The translations under genes and the position numbers were made by a program. Shown here one piece after another: positions 15,740 through 22,639 of a stretch of DNA of 39,697 bases. This stretch comes from Gemmatimonadota bacterium. GTDB lineage: Bacteria; Gemmatimonadota; Gemmatimonadetes; Longimicrobiales; Gaopeijiaceae. The notes beneath the pieces were generated by a model. It searched no databases. It was not told where the DNA came from and was given only the letters and a program-made list of their open reading frames with translations. Position 1 is the first letter of the stretch. Each line of letters starts with the position of its first letter. The stretch lies in the NCBI GenBank assembly GCA_022823365.1, contig JAJDXG010000023.1, positions 1 through 39,697 on the forward strand. Direction: 5' to 3'.

Positions 15740-17118
15740 GCGCGACACGCGCGGTCATCGACTTCATCCTCGAAACAAGCATCGGAGACTTCCCGGAGCG
15801 GCTGCTGAGCGAGGGGCGGCGCTGCGTGCTGGACGGCACCGGCGTGATCCTCGCCGGGTCCACGGACCACTGCTCCCGCATCGTGCAGGACCAGATCGAG
15901 GCGCAGGGGGGGCACGAGGAGGCGACCGTCTTCGGGTTGCCGGACACCCGCGCCCCGGCCTCGCTCGCGGCGCGCGCCAACGGCACGGCGGGCCACGCGA
16001 TGGACTTCGACGACACGCAGCTCTCGAATGCCCCCGACCGCATCTTCGGGCTCCTCACGCACCCCACGGTGGCGCCGCTGTCGGCGGGGTACGCGATGGC
16101 GGAACGGGTGGGAGCCACGGGCGCGGAGTTTCTGGAGGCGTTTCTCATCGGCTTCGAGGTGGAGTGCAAGATCGCCGAGGCGATCGATCCCCGGCACTAC
16201 CGGGAAGGATTCCACTCGACCGCGACCATCGGCACGCTCGGGGCCTGCGCGACGGCCGCCAAACTGGCCGGGCTGGAGGCGGACGAGCTCGCCATGGCGC
16301 TCGGCATCGCGGCAAGCCTCTCGTCGGGGATCCGGCTCGGGTTCGGCACCATGACCAAGCCGCTCCACGCCGGACGCGCCGCCGAGAACGGCATCGTGGC
16401 GGTCGAGCTAGCGGCGCGCGGGTTCACGGCCGGCAACGACGCGCTGGAGGCGCCGTGGGGCTTCTTCCGCGTATTCGGCGGCGGCTTCGAGCCCGAGCGG
16501 CTGGTCGGCGCCCTCGGCGCGCCCTACACCCTGCTCGACCCCGGCGTGTCCGTGAAGCCCTTCCCGTCGGGAAGCCTCGGCCACCCCAGCATGGCCGCCA
16601 TGCTCCAACTCGTGACCGTGCACGACCTCGCGCCGGAAGACATCGCCGGCATCACCTTCCGCGCCGGCCACAACATCCTGAAGCCCCTGCGCTATCCCGT
16701 CCCCACCAACGAGCTGGAGGCCAAGTTCTGCATCCCCTTCGTCCTCTCGAGCATCGTCCTCCGCCGGCGGGCCGGGATCCGCGAGTTCCACGACGACTTC
16801 GTCCTCTCCGAGGAGGTGGCGGACATGATGCGGCGCGTGACGGTCCAGTTCGACGAGGAGATCGACGCGCGCGGCTACGACCGCATGCGGAGTGCCATCG
16901 ACGTCCGCCTCCGCGACGGCACCGAACTCCACACCGAGGCCGACACCTATCCCGGCGGCCCGGAGCGTCCCCTGAGCCGGGAGGAACTGCACGCGAAGTT
17001 CCGGGACTGCGCGAGCCTCGTGATGGACGACGAGGGTATCGATGCGGCGCTGGAGGCGCTTGAACGGGTCGATGAGCTGGGGGGCGTCGGGGAGCTGGTG
17101 GGGGCGCTTGCCAACTGA
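15736..17118 (+). CDS. MmgE/PrpD family protein
   Basis: The start GTG 15736 overlaps the tctA stop and has an AAAGGAG ribosome site at 15724-15730; the frame is open further upstream, but that stretch is the shadow of tctA. The 460-residue product shows 'AMDFDDTQLSNAPDRIF' (the conserved N-terminal H-x-x-D-(F/Y)-D-D block), 'HPTVAPLSAGYAMAERVGA', 'FHSTATIGTLGACATAAKL', 'GTMTKPLHAGRAAENGIVAV' (the family's T-K-x-x-H-x-G-x-A motif) and 'VSVKPFPSGSLGHPSMAAM'. The superfamily includes 2-methylcitrate dehydratase, cis-aconitate decarboxylase and iminodisuccinate epimerase. The exact reaction is not resolvable, but coupling to a TctCBA importer points to dehydration, decarboxylation or epimerisation of an imported di- or tricarboxylate. 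Confidence 0.9.
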   Translation: MSATRAVIDFILETSIGDFPERLLSEGRRCVLDGTGVILAGSTDHCSRIVQDQIEAQGGHEEATVFGLPDTRAPASLAARANGTAGHAMDFDDTQLSNAPDRIFGLLTHPTVAPLSAGYAMAERVGATGAEFLEAFLIGFEVECKIAEAIDPRHYREGFHSTATIGTLGACATAAKLAGLEADELAMALGIAASLSSGIRLGFGTMTKPLHAGRAAENGIVAVELAARGFTAGNDALEAPWGFFRVFGGGFEPERLVGALGAPYTLLDPGVSVKPFPSGSLGHPSMAAMLQLVTVHDLAPEDIAGITFRAGHNILKPLRYPVPTNELEAKFCIPFVLSSIVLRRRAGIREFHDDFVLSEEVADMMRRVTVQFDEEIDARGYDRMRSAIDVRLRDGTELHTEADTYPGGPERPLSREELHAKFRDCASLVMDDEGIDAALEALERVDELGGVGELVGALAN

Positions 17119-17290
17119 AACCAGCCCGCCGTGAACGCGCGCGTCGTAGTATCTTGCTTGAACGGCGGATGATGTTGGTGCATGTGCCGTGTCCGAATCG
17201 AGCCGACGAGATTCGGCACTTCATCGACACCGCGCGGCGCATCGGGGCGTCGCCGCTGGCGTCATCCGACGGACCCGAAAGGAGGCCGCA

Positions 17291-17500
17291 ATGACCGAGA
17301 AGCTCATCGACAGGAATCCTGACATCCTGGGTGGCACTCCCGTGTTTTCGGGGACCAGGGTTCCCGTGCGCATCCTGATGGAGCACCTCGAGGCGGGCGA
17401 CCGACTCGACGACTTTCTGGATGACTACCCCACGGTAACGAAGGAGCAGGCCGTCGAGTTACTCGAACGGGCCACGGCGCAACTGGTGGGCGATGCCTGA
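17291..17500 (+). CDS. DUF433 family antitoxin
   Basis: ATG 17291 has a perfect AAAGGAGG ribosome site at 17278-17285. The 69-residue protein 'MTEKLIDRNPDILGGTPVFS' continues 'GTRVPVRILMEHLEAGD' and 'FLDDYPTVTKEQAVELLE'. This is the full DUF433 (VapB45-like winged helix) pattern, with the conserved P-x-x-x-G-x-P-x-(F/I)-x-G-T-R-(V/I) motif. Such proteins are antitoxins and autoregulators placed just upstream of DUF5615 PIN-like toxins. The TGA stop overlaps the ATG of a toxin fragment. Because that toxin is truncated, the antitoxin here is an orphan. Confidence 0.85.
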   Translation: MTEKLIDRNPDILGGTPVFSGTRVPVRILMEHLEAGDRLDDFLDDYPTVTKEQAVELLERATAQLVGDA

Positions 17501-17601
17501 TGAGGGTGTTGTTGGACGAATCCGTTCCACGGCGGCTCGCCGCGGCGTTCCCGGTCGAAGCGGGCGTCGGCGTTGCGGCCGGAGTCCCGTCGGCGAGTTG
17601 A
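17500..17601 (+). pseudogene. DUF5615 PIN-like toxin, truncated after about 20 residues
   Basis: ATG 17500 overlaps the DUF433 stop (TGATG). It reads 'MRVLLDESVPRRLAAAFPV', the standard opening of DUF5615 PIN-like toxins (M-(R/K)-x-L-L-D-E-x-x-P). Then it runs into unrelated sequence and stops at 17599-17601 after 33 residues, where the family needs roughly 100-120. The second half with the remaining acidic residues is missing. The break lies close to the 3' end of another truncated gene on the opposite strand (17632), so one deletion may have removed parts of both. Confidence 0.65.
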
Positions 17602-17631
17602 GCGGCTGGTGGGCCGATGCGCCATCGGCAC

Positions 17632-18123
17632 TTACGACCGAGTCAGCCTCCAGAACCTGAACAATGCGAGCCACTGGTCGAAGGTGAGGCCGCGGGGTGG
17701 TCCGGAGGGATCGAACCTGAGATCCCGGCTCAGACGGTAGACCTGCGTTCGCGTGAATTCGGGTCGCAGACACCGCCTGATCGAGCGGCCGTCGCGGCCG
17801 AAGCAACTCTGGATGAAGCGCCGGTTGTCCACCGCCTGGAATCGGTCCACAAGCGGTCTTGTTCGCCGGGCGAGCCAGAGCGCGACGGCGTCGACACCGG
17901 GAGGTGGATCGAAGTCGGTACGGCGAAAGCGCCGCGCGATCTCGATCTGCCACCACGGCTTGAGCAGCAGCGAGGACAGGGTTTCCCGGGAATGGGGCAC
18001 TCCCGCAAACCGCTCCGCCGCTTCACGCTGGACCACGAGATAGGCGTCCTCCGGCCGGGAATCGGCCTGGACAAGCCGCCGGACGATTGCGGCAGTCCAA
18101 CCAGACTCCGGCGCGGCTGATTA
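17632..18123 (-). pseudogene. rRNA adenine dimethyltransferase-like (KsgA/Erm family) gene, 5' half missing
   Basis: Minus-strand coding sequence resembles the C-terminal half of KsgA/Erm methyltransferases: 'EDAYLVVQREAAERFAG' (post-catalytic helix with the Q-(K/R/W)-E-x-A pattern), 'LLLKPWWQIEIARRFRRTDF' and 'PPPGVDAVALWLARR' (the P-x-P-x-V-(D/E)-(S/A)-x-(V/L) motif). Upstream, the frame is closed by TAA after 'SAPESGWTAAIVRRLVQ', so the SAM-binding half (GxGxG and NxPF/Y motifs) is absent. Without it the protein could not methylate. An open frame on the opposite strand over the same bases is taken to be its shadow. An ATG at 18036 is not present; only GTG-type internal starts exist. This is an inactive remnant. 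Confidence 0.6.
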
Positions 18124-18203
18124 GCGTAATCCGCCGGCCGGGAGCGACGGGAGTCCGGCACCCGGATACTCGACCCTCAGTCTCCCCTCGTATCGCCGGG
18201 ATC

Positions 18204-19124
18204 TCAGGACCGCGGGCTTGAGAAGCCTCCGCCGGTCTCGATGTCGACGGCTATCGAGCCGATCAGGTTGCCAATCGCCCTCTCCCCGCGACGCAACCCG
18301 TAACGATACAACGCGCGCCAGCCCAGCGTCGCCAGTCCACCGCCTGCCGCTCCACTGGCAAGGAAGCCCAGTACCGCCGCACCGGCCGCGATACCCCCGA
18401 TCCCGAGGGCGGCGGCCGCGCCCGCGGCGGCAAACGCGCCACCGACACCGCTCAACGATGCGACCACCGCAGAGAAGCCGCCCCCGACCCACATATTGAG
18501 CTTGTGGCTGTAGATAAAGCTCCCGCGAACGGTCAACTCGGTCTCAGGCGGATCGGTGTCCACGCGCCGGAGGCTGAAAAGCAGCTGCTTGAGGTCGACC
18601 CACGCCATCTCGTACGCGAACGACTGATCTCCCGGGGTTGCCGAGTAGGAGTATGCAGGCACGTTGAAGACCAGCACGCCTCCGTCGAGCAGGTCGCCTC
18701 CGTGTTGATCGACAAGGCTGAGATGGAACGGACTCTCCGGGAGGATCCGTTGCATGGCGCGGTAGACCTCCTCCGCCGGTGCGTGGATCGCCCGGGAAAC
18801 CTCCAGCGCACGCGGCGGTTGGCCCAGGAAACGGGCTGCCATCCTTGATGGCCGGGCCCGGGCTCCTTCGGCGAGGGCCCGATTGCGAGCCTCCGCGAGC
18901 GCATGATCGACGAACGCCGGCGAGATTCCGGCTTCTTCGGCAGCGGCCCGGACATCCGCAAGGCGGTACCCTTTGACCTCCGGCGTGTCGGAGGGACCCC
19001 CGCGCGGAGCCAACTGCCTCGAACGCTCTTCGAGGCGGCGAGCGGCCTCGGCCTGCAACTCGGCCGCACGGTGCCAGAGTGCGCGTGCCTCCTCTTCGGA
19101 AATGCGGGTTTCGTCCTGGCTCAT
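18204..19124 (-). CDS. Hypothetical protein: helical N-terminus, SRPBCC-like domain, C-terminal glycine-rich membrane region
   Basis: ATG 19124 is chosen because the protein proper begins 'MSQDETRISEEEARALWHRA'; the open extension to 19250 is Arg/Trp-rich and unlike protein. The 306 residues contain an alpha-helical first part ('AELQAEAARRLEERSRQL') and a short module 'YRLADVRAAAEEAGISPAFV' + 'DHALAEA', of a type recurring in Gemmatimonadota proteins. A START/SRPBCC-like stretch follows ('VSRAIHAPAEEVYRAMQRIL'; 'SPFHLSLVDQHGGDLLDGGV'). Near the C-terminus a Gly/Ala-rich hydrophobic region ('VVASLSGVGGAFAAAGAAAA'; 'GGIAAGAAVLGFLASGAAGG') probably forms two membrane helices. Function is unknown. 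It is divergent from the ABC permease gene at 19273, with about 150 bases between the starts. Confidence 0.65.
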   Translation of the reverse strand: MSQDETRISEEEARALWHRAAELQAEAARRLEERSRQLAPRGGPSDTPEVKGYRLADVRAAAEEAGISPAFVDHALAEARNRALAEGARARPSRMAARFLGQPPRALEVSRAIHAPAEEVYRAMQRILPESPFHLSLVDQHGGDLLDGGVLVFNVPAYSYSATPGDQSFAYEMAWVDLKQLLFSLRRVDTDPPETELTVRGSFIYSHKLNMWVGGGFSAVVASLSGVGGAFAAAGAAAALGIGGIAAGAAVLGFLASGAAGGGLATLGWRALYRYGLRRGERAIGNLIGSIAVDIETGGGFSSPRS

Positions 19125-19272
19125 GGAACCGTGGCAAGGGTTACCAGCCTGGAGCCGCCTGCGACGCCAGGAGTCGTTGGGACGCGGCGATTCTCGCACG
19201 TGCCCATGCCGCACGGTAGTTTCTCGCCGGAAAAACCACCACCGCCACACACCGGACTGCCGCTAGCCCCGC

Positions 19273-20217
19273 ATGTTCGCCAACTATCTCGCCGGACGCA
19301 TAGCCCAGCTCGGGATCGTGCTGCTACTGGTGTCGGTCGCCGTCTTCTCCATCATGCACGCCCTCCCCGGCGACCCGGTGCAGCTCATGCTCTCCGGTGC
19401 CGAGAGCGGATCGGTGACGCCGGAGCGCCAGGAGCAGCTGCGCGAGGAGATGGGGCTGAACGATCCGCTCCACGTGCAGTACGGGCGTTTCCTTAGGGGC
19501 GCGGTGACGGCCGATCTGGGAACCTCGGTCCGACTGCGCCAGCCCGTCCTCGACCTGATCCTCGACCGCCTGGGCTCGACGCTCGCCCTCAGTCTGGGCG
19601 GGATCCTGTTCGCGGTGATCATCGGGGTGACCACGGGGGTGATGGCCGCGCTCAAACAGGGCTCGTGGATCGACGGGTTCAGCCGGGTGCTCGCCTACGC
19701 GGGCGTGTCGTTGCCCCTCTTCTGGCTCGGCCTGCTGTTGATCCTCGTGTTCGCGTTCTGGCTGCCCTGGTTCCCGCCCGCGGGATCGGCGGGACTCCGC
19801 TCGCTCGTGCTCCCCAGCCTGTCGCTGGGGCTCCTGTCCGCTGGAGTGATCGCGCGCCTGACGCGAGCCTCGCTGCTTGAGGTGCTCGTCGAAGACTACG
19901 TGCGTGCTGCGTGGGCGAAGGGTCTGCCCAGGCGCATCGTCTATCTGCGGCACGCGCTCCGGAACGCATTCCTGCCGGTTCTGACCATCCTCGGGCTCCA
20001 GTTTGGGGCCATGCTCGCGGGCGCGGTCGTGACGGAAACGGTCTTCAGCCGTCCCGGGCTGGGCCGCCTGGTGGTGAGCGCGATCCTCTGGAAGGACTAT
20101 CCGCTGGTGCAGGGGATCGTCCTGTTCATGGCCACCGCCTACGTCCTCGTCAACCTGCTCGTGGACCTGCTGGCGGCCTGGCTCGATCCGCGCATTCGGG
20201 ACGCGACCCCGGCATGA
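19273..20217 (+). CDS. ABC transporter permease, DppB/GsiC type
   Basis: The 314-residue inner-membrane permease belongs to the peptide/nickel (PepT) importer class. It has the family N-terminus 'MFANYLAGRIAQLGIVLLLV', the periplasmic-loop text 'PGDPVQLMLSG' and 'MGLNDPLHVQYGRFLRGAV' with 'DLGTSVRLRQPV', and six membrane helices. The EAA-loop region is 'DYVRAAWAKGLPRRIVYLRH', which contacts the ATPases, followed by 'ALRNAFLPVLTILGLQFGAM' and 'ETVFSRPGLGRLV'. Its stop overlaps a start codon by ATGA (see the duplication at 20206). It pairs with the DppC-type permease next door and probably with the two ATPases at 26.4-28.2 kb. The substrate may be a peptide, nickel complex, oligosaccharide or other small molecule. 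Confidence 0.92.
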   Translation: MFANYLAGRIAQLGIVLLLVSVAVFSIMHALPGDPVQLMLSGAESGSVTPERQEQLREEMGLNDPLHVQYGRFLRGAVTADLGTSVRLRQPVLDLILDRLGSTLALSLGGILFAVIIGVTTGVMAALKQGSWIDGFSRVLAYAGVSLPLFWLGLLLILVFAFWLPWFPPAGSAGLRSLVLPSLSLGLLSAGVIARLTRASLLEVLVEDYVRAAWAKGLPRRIVYLRHALRNAFLPVLTILGLQFGAMLAGAVVTETVFSRPGLGRLVVSAILWKDYPLVQGIVLFMATAYVLVNLLVDLLAAWLDPRIRDATPA

Positions 20218-20269
20218 CCATCGCGGGCCGCACCCTGACCCCGGCATGACGGTCGCGGGCCGCACCCTG
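20206..20269 (+). repeat. 32-bp tandem duplication over the DppC-type gene start
   Basis: Two adjacent 32-base copies (20206-20237 and 20238-20269) differ at only two positions. Each contains the end-of-gene/start-of-gene junction GGCATGA. The upstream copy's ATG (20214) gives an 11-codon peptide that stops at TGA 20247-20249, overlapping the second ATG (20246), which opens the real permease. Because 32 is not a multiple of three, the first copy became a mini-ORF that keeps an ATGA overlap on both sides. Confidence 0.85.
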
Positions 20270-21070
20270 ACCCCCGGGTTCATCGCCGGGAGCTGCATTC
20301 TCGCGGGATGGGTGCTGCTGGCCATCTTCGCCGCCCTCGGCTCGCCGCACGATCCGCTGGTCACGGTCTCCGGGGCACGCGAGGCCCCGTCGGCGGAGTT
20401 CTGGTTCGGGACGGACCGGCTCGGCAGGGACGTGTTCAGCCGCGTGATCTACGGCGCGCGCGTGTCGCTCATCCTCGGGTTCATCAGCGTCGCCATCGGC
20501 TCGGTGCTGGGGTCGGCGCTCGGGCTCGTGTCCGGCTACTACCGGGGCGCGGTCGACACGGTGCTGATGCGCATCGTGGATGCGATGCTGGCCTTTCCCG
20601 GCATCCTCCTGGCCCTTGTCGTCATCGCGGCCCTCGGCCCGAGCATCACCAACGTCATGGTCGCGGTCGGCGTGTCCACGATCCCGCGCTACGCGCGCCT
20701 GGTGCGGGGGACGGTGCTGACCGTGCGCGAGCAGGAGTACATCGACGCGGCCCGGCTCCTGGGCGTGCCGGACCTCCGGATCATCCTGCGGCATGTGCTC
20801 CCGAACACCGCGATCCCGCTGCTCGTGCTCTCGACACTCGAGTTCGGGCACGCGATATCCGTGGGCGCGGGGTTGAGCTTTTTGGGACTGGGCGCGCAGC
20901 CCCCGACGCCGGAGTGGGGGTTGATGGTCGCGGTGGGACGGGACGTGCTGGGGCGGGCGTGGTGGATTTCTACCTTCCCCGGGCTCGCCATATTCACCGT
21001 GGTCATGGCCACGAACCTCCTGGGCGACAGCCTGCAGGAGATGCTGGACCCGAGGCTGAAGGGCCGGTGA
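20246..21070 (+). CDS. ABC transporter permease, DppC/GsiD type
   Basis: The 274-residue partner permease of the peptide/nickel class contains 'FWFGTDRLGRDVFSRVIYGA' (residues about 50-69, the canonical F-G-T-D-x-x-G-R-D motif), 'RVSLILGFISVAIGSVLGSA', 'GLVSGYYRGAVDTVLMRIVD' and the EAA-type loop 'EYIDAARLLGVPDLRIILRH' with 'VLPNTAIPLLVL'. Near the end come 'LSFLGLGAQPPTPEWGLMV' and 'TVVMATNLLGDSLQEMLDPR'. Length and helix layout are normal apart from a short N-terminus. The start lies in the second copy of a 32-bp tandem duplication, and translation is probably coupled to the upstream permease through two consecutive ATGA overlaps. Confidence 0.93.
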   Translation: MTVAGRTLTPGFIAGSCILAGWVLLAIFAALGSPHDPLVTVSGAREAPSAEFWFGTDRLGRDVFSRVIYGARVSLILGFISVAIGSVLGSALGLVSGYYRGAVDTVLMRIVDAMLAFPGILLALVVIAALGPSITNVMVAVGVSTIPRYARLVRGTVLTVREQEYIDAARLLGVPDLRIILRHVLPNTAIPLLVLSTLEFGHAISVGAGLSFLGLGAQPPTPEWGLMVAVGRDVLGRAWWISTFPGLAIFTVVMATNLLGDSLQEMLDPRLKGR

Positions 21071-21150
21071 CGGTGAGCGCCAGCACCCCGCCGGGTGGAG
21101 CGACATGCGGGCGTAGAGCAAGCCGGAAAGGTGATCGCTTCATATGTTTC

Positions 21151-21197
21151 CAGTAGACACCAGTAGATCATCAGCAAGTCATCAGTAGACACCAGTA
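21151..21197 (+). repeat. Pair of 15-bp direct repeats upstream of the glycosidase-like gene
   Basis: CAGTAGACACCAGTA occurs at 21151-21165 and again at 21183-21197, 32 bases apart. The spacer holds a related shorter repeat (ATCATCAG / GTCATCAG). The stretch lies 26-72 bases before the GTG start at 21223, in the only sizeable gap of the operon. It may be a regulator-binding region, a slippage product or a tandem duplication with a period of 32 bases. A purine-rich AGACGAGGAG near 21201-21210 may be the ribosome site. Confidence 0.7.
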
Positions 21198-21222
21198 CGA
21201 GAGACGAGGAGAATCATCGACC

Positions 21223-22629
21223 GTGAGCGACAGGTGCGTAGGAGTCCAGATCGGGCCCGCGAGCTTCGTGGACGAGGGCGTGGACGCCGTGCTGGACACG
21301 TTGCAACAGCGCGTGGGCGTGAATGTGGTCTTTCTGGGAACCGTGAGCTGGCTCGGGCTCAAGATCGGGCGCAGCATCTCGTGGAAGATCGACGGATGGC
21401 CCGACCACGGCGTCCCGGAGCCGCTCGAAGTGCAGGGCGGATCCTATCTCGCGCATCATCCCGAGTTCTACCGCAACACCTGCGTCACCAACTTCCGCGC
21501 GCCGGACGAGGGGATGCGCGGACGGGACATTCTGGAGATGGTCGTCCCCGGCGCCCGGGAACGGGGGATGAAGGTGATCCCGGAGCTGATGGAGCCCCTC
21601 TTCAAGTACGCGGGACACGGGTCGGCCAACACTGTGCAGATCCCCAACCTGGTGCAACTCATGGAGGTGGACTACCTGGGGCGCATCAGCGGCGCGCCGT
21701 GTCTTGAGCATCCCGACTACCGGGGGTGGTGGCACGCGCTCATCGAGGATCACTGCCGGAGCTACGACATCGACGGCATCATGTGGTGCAACGAGCGCCG
21801 CAGCCCGCTGGACCAGCTCGTCACCGGAATGGCGCCGGGGTGCTTCTGCACGCACTGCCTGGCGAGCCTGGACCGGGCCGGGATCGATCCCGAAGGTGCG
21901 CGACGGGCGTGCGCGGCGCTTCAGGACTACTTCAGGAACGCGCGCGCGGGGGAGCACTTCACGGACGGCGCGCTCATCACCGGGCTCAGGGTTCTCCTCG
22001 ACAATCCCGAGTTCCTGCTGCTGGAGCGGCACTCGGTGGAGCGCAACAAGGACCTGGACCGCGAGCTGTACGGGCTCGTCAAGTGGTGCGATCCGGCGCT
22101 CGAGTTCGGGCTCAACGTGTGGAACCGCAACCACTTCAACCCGTTCCGCAAGGCGCAGTGGCCCTGGGCCGAGACCAGGGACTACGCCGACTGGGTGAAG
22201 CCGATCACCTATCAGCATCAGTCGGGCGGCATCTACATCAACGAGATGAAGCAGTTGCACGCGTCCCTTTTGCGCGATCTGGCGCCCGCGGAGCTCACCC
22301 CCATCATGTACCGGCTTCTGGGACTCGACGAGGCGCCGTGGGATGAGCTGCTCGGTGTGGGCATGTCGCCCGCGAGCTATGTTGGCGGGCAGTGCCGGGC
22401 CACGATCGAGGCGCTGGACGGGCAGCTTCCGGTGCTGATGGGCGTCGGCGTGGACGCGCCGCGATCAAGCCCGGATCAGGCGGCCTGCACGCCGGAGATC
22501 GTTTACGAGAGCGTGCACGCGGCTTATGAGGCGGGCGCGGCCGGGGTCATCTATTCGCCCAACTACGCGAGCATGAAGCTCACCAACCTCGATGGCGGAG
22601 CGCGAGCGCTCGCAGAGTTGGGGATCTGA
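21223..22629 (+). CDS. Glycoside-hydrolase-like TIM-barrel protein of unknown specificity
   Basis: This is a 468-residue protein with no signal peptide, so it is probably cytoplasmic. It begins 'MSDRCVGVQIGPASFVDEGV'. Features typical of TIM-barrel glycosidase-like proteins are 'ARERGMKVIPELMEP' (strand plus acidic residue), 'SYDIDGIMWCNERRSPLD' (strand ending in N-E, a common acid/base position), a Cys-rich 'GCFCTHCLASLDRAGIDPEG' insertion as in uncharacterised glycosidase-like families, 'ALEFGLNVWNRNHFNPFRKA', 'DYADWVKPITYQHQSGGIYI' and a C-terminal 'AAYEAGAAGVIYSPNYASMK'. Catalytic residues are not proven; E in 'CNERR' and E in 'IPELME' are candidates. It sits between the ABC permeases and an amidohydrolase in the same operon, 10 bases before the latter, so it probably acts on the imported substrate. 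It is not a recognised GH family. Confidence 0.7.
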   Translation: MSDRCVGVQIGPASFVDEGVDAVLDTLQQRVGVNVVFLGTVSWLGLKIGRSISWKIDGWPDHGVPEPLEVQGGSYLAHHPEFYRNTCVTNFRAPDEGMRGRDILEMVVPGARERGMKVIPELMEPLFKYAGHGSANTVQIPNLVQLMEVDYLGRISGAPCLEHPDYRGWWHALIEDHCRSYDIDGIMWCNERRSPLDQLVTGMAPGCFCTHCLASLDRAGIDPEGARRACAALQDYFRNARAGEHFTDGALITGLRVLLDNPEFLLLERHSVERNKDLDRELYGLVKWCDPALEFGLNVWNRNHFNPFRKAQWPWAETRDYADWVKPITYQHQSGGIYINEMKQLHASLLRDLAPAELTPIMYRLLGLDEAPWDELLGVGMSPASYVGGQCRATIEALDGQLPVLMGVGVDAPRSSPDQAACTPEIVYESVHAAYEAGAAGVIYSPNYASMKLTNLDGGARALAELGI

Positions 22630-22639
22630 GGAGGAAACC

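Noticed and set aside
14186-15748. 520-codon minus-strand open frame opposite tctA
   Set aside because: The sequence is almost entirely R, E, D, P, H and Q, the usual shadow of a GC-rich plus-strand gene, and tctA on the other strand has all family motifs.
17617-18120. 167-codon plus-strand open frame
   Set aside because: It lies opposite the rRNA-dimethyltransferase remnant, whose family-like motifs are on the minus strand; the plus frame shows none.
21151-21197. CRISPR-like repeat
   Set aside because: Only two copies of a 15-base repeat, a 17-base spacer and no cas genes; not an array.
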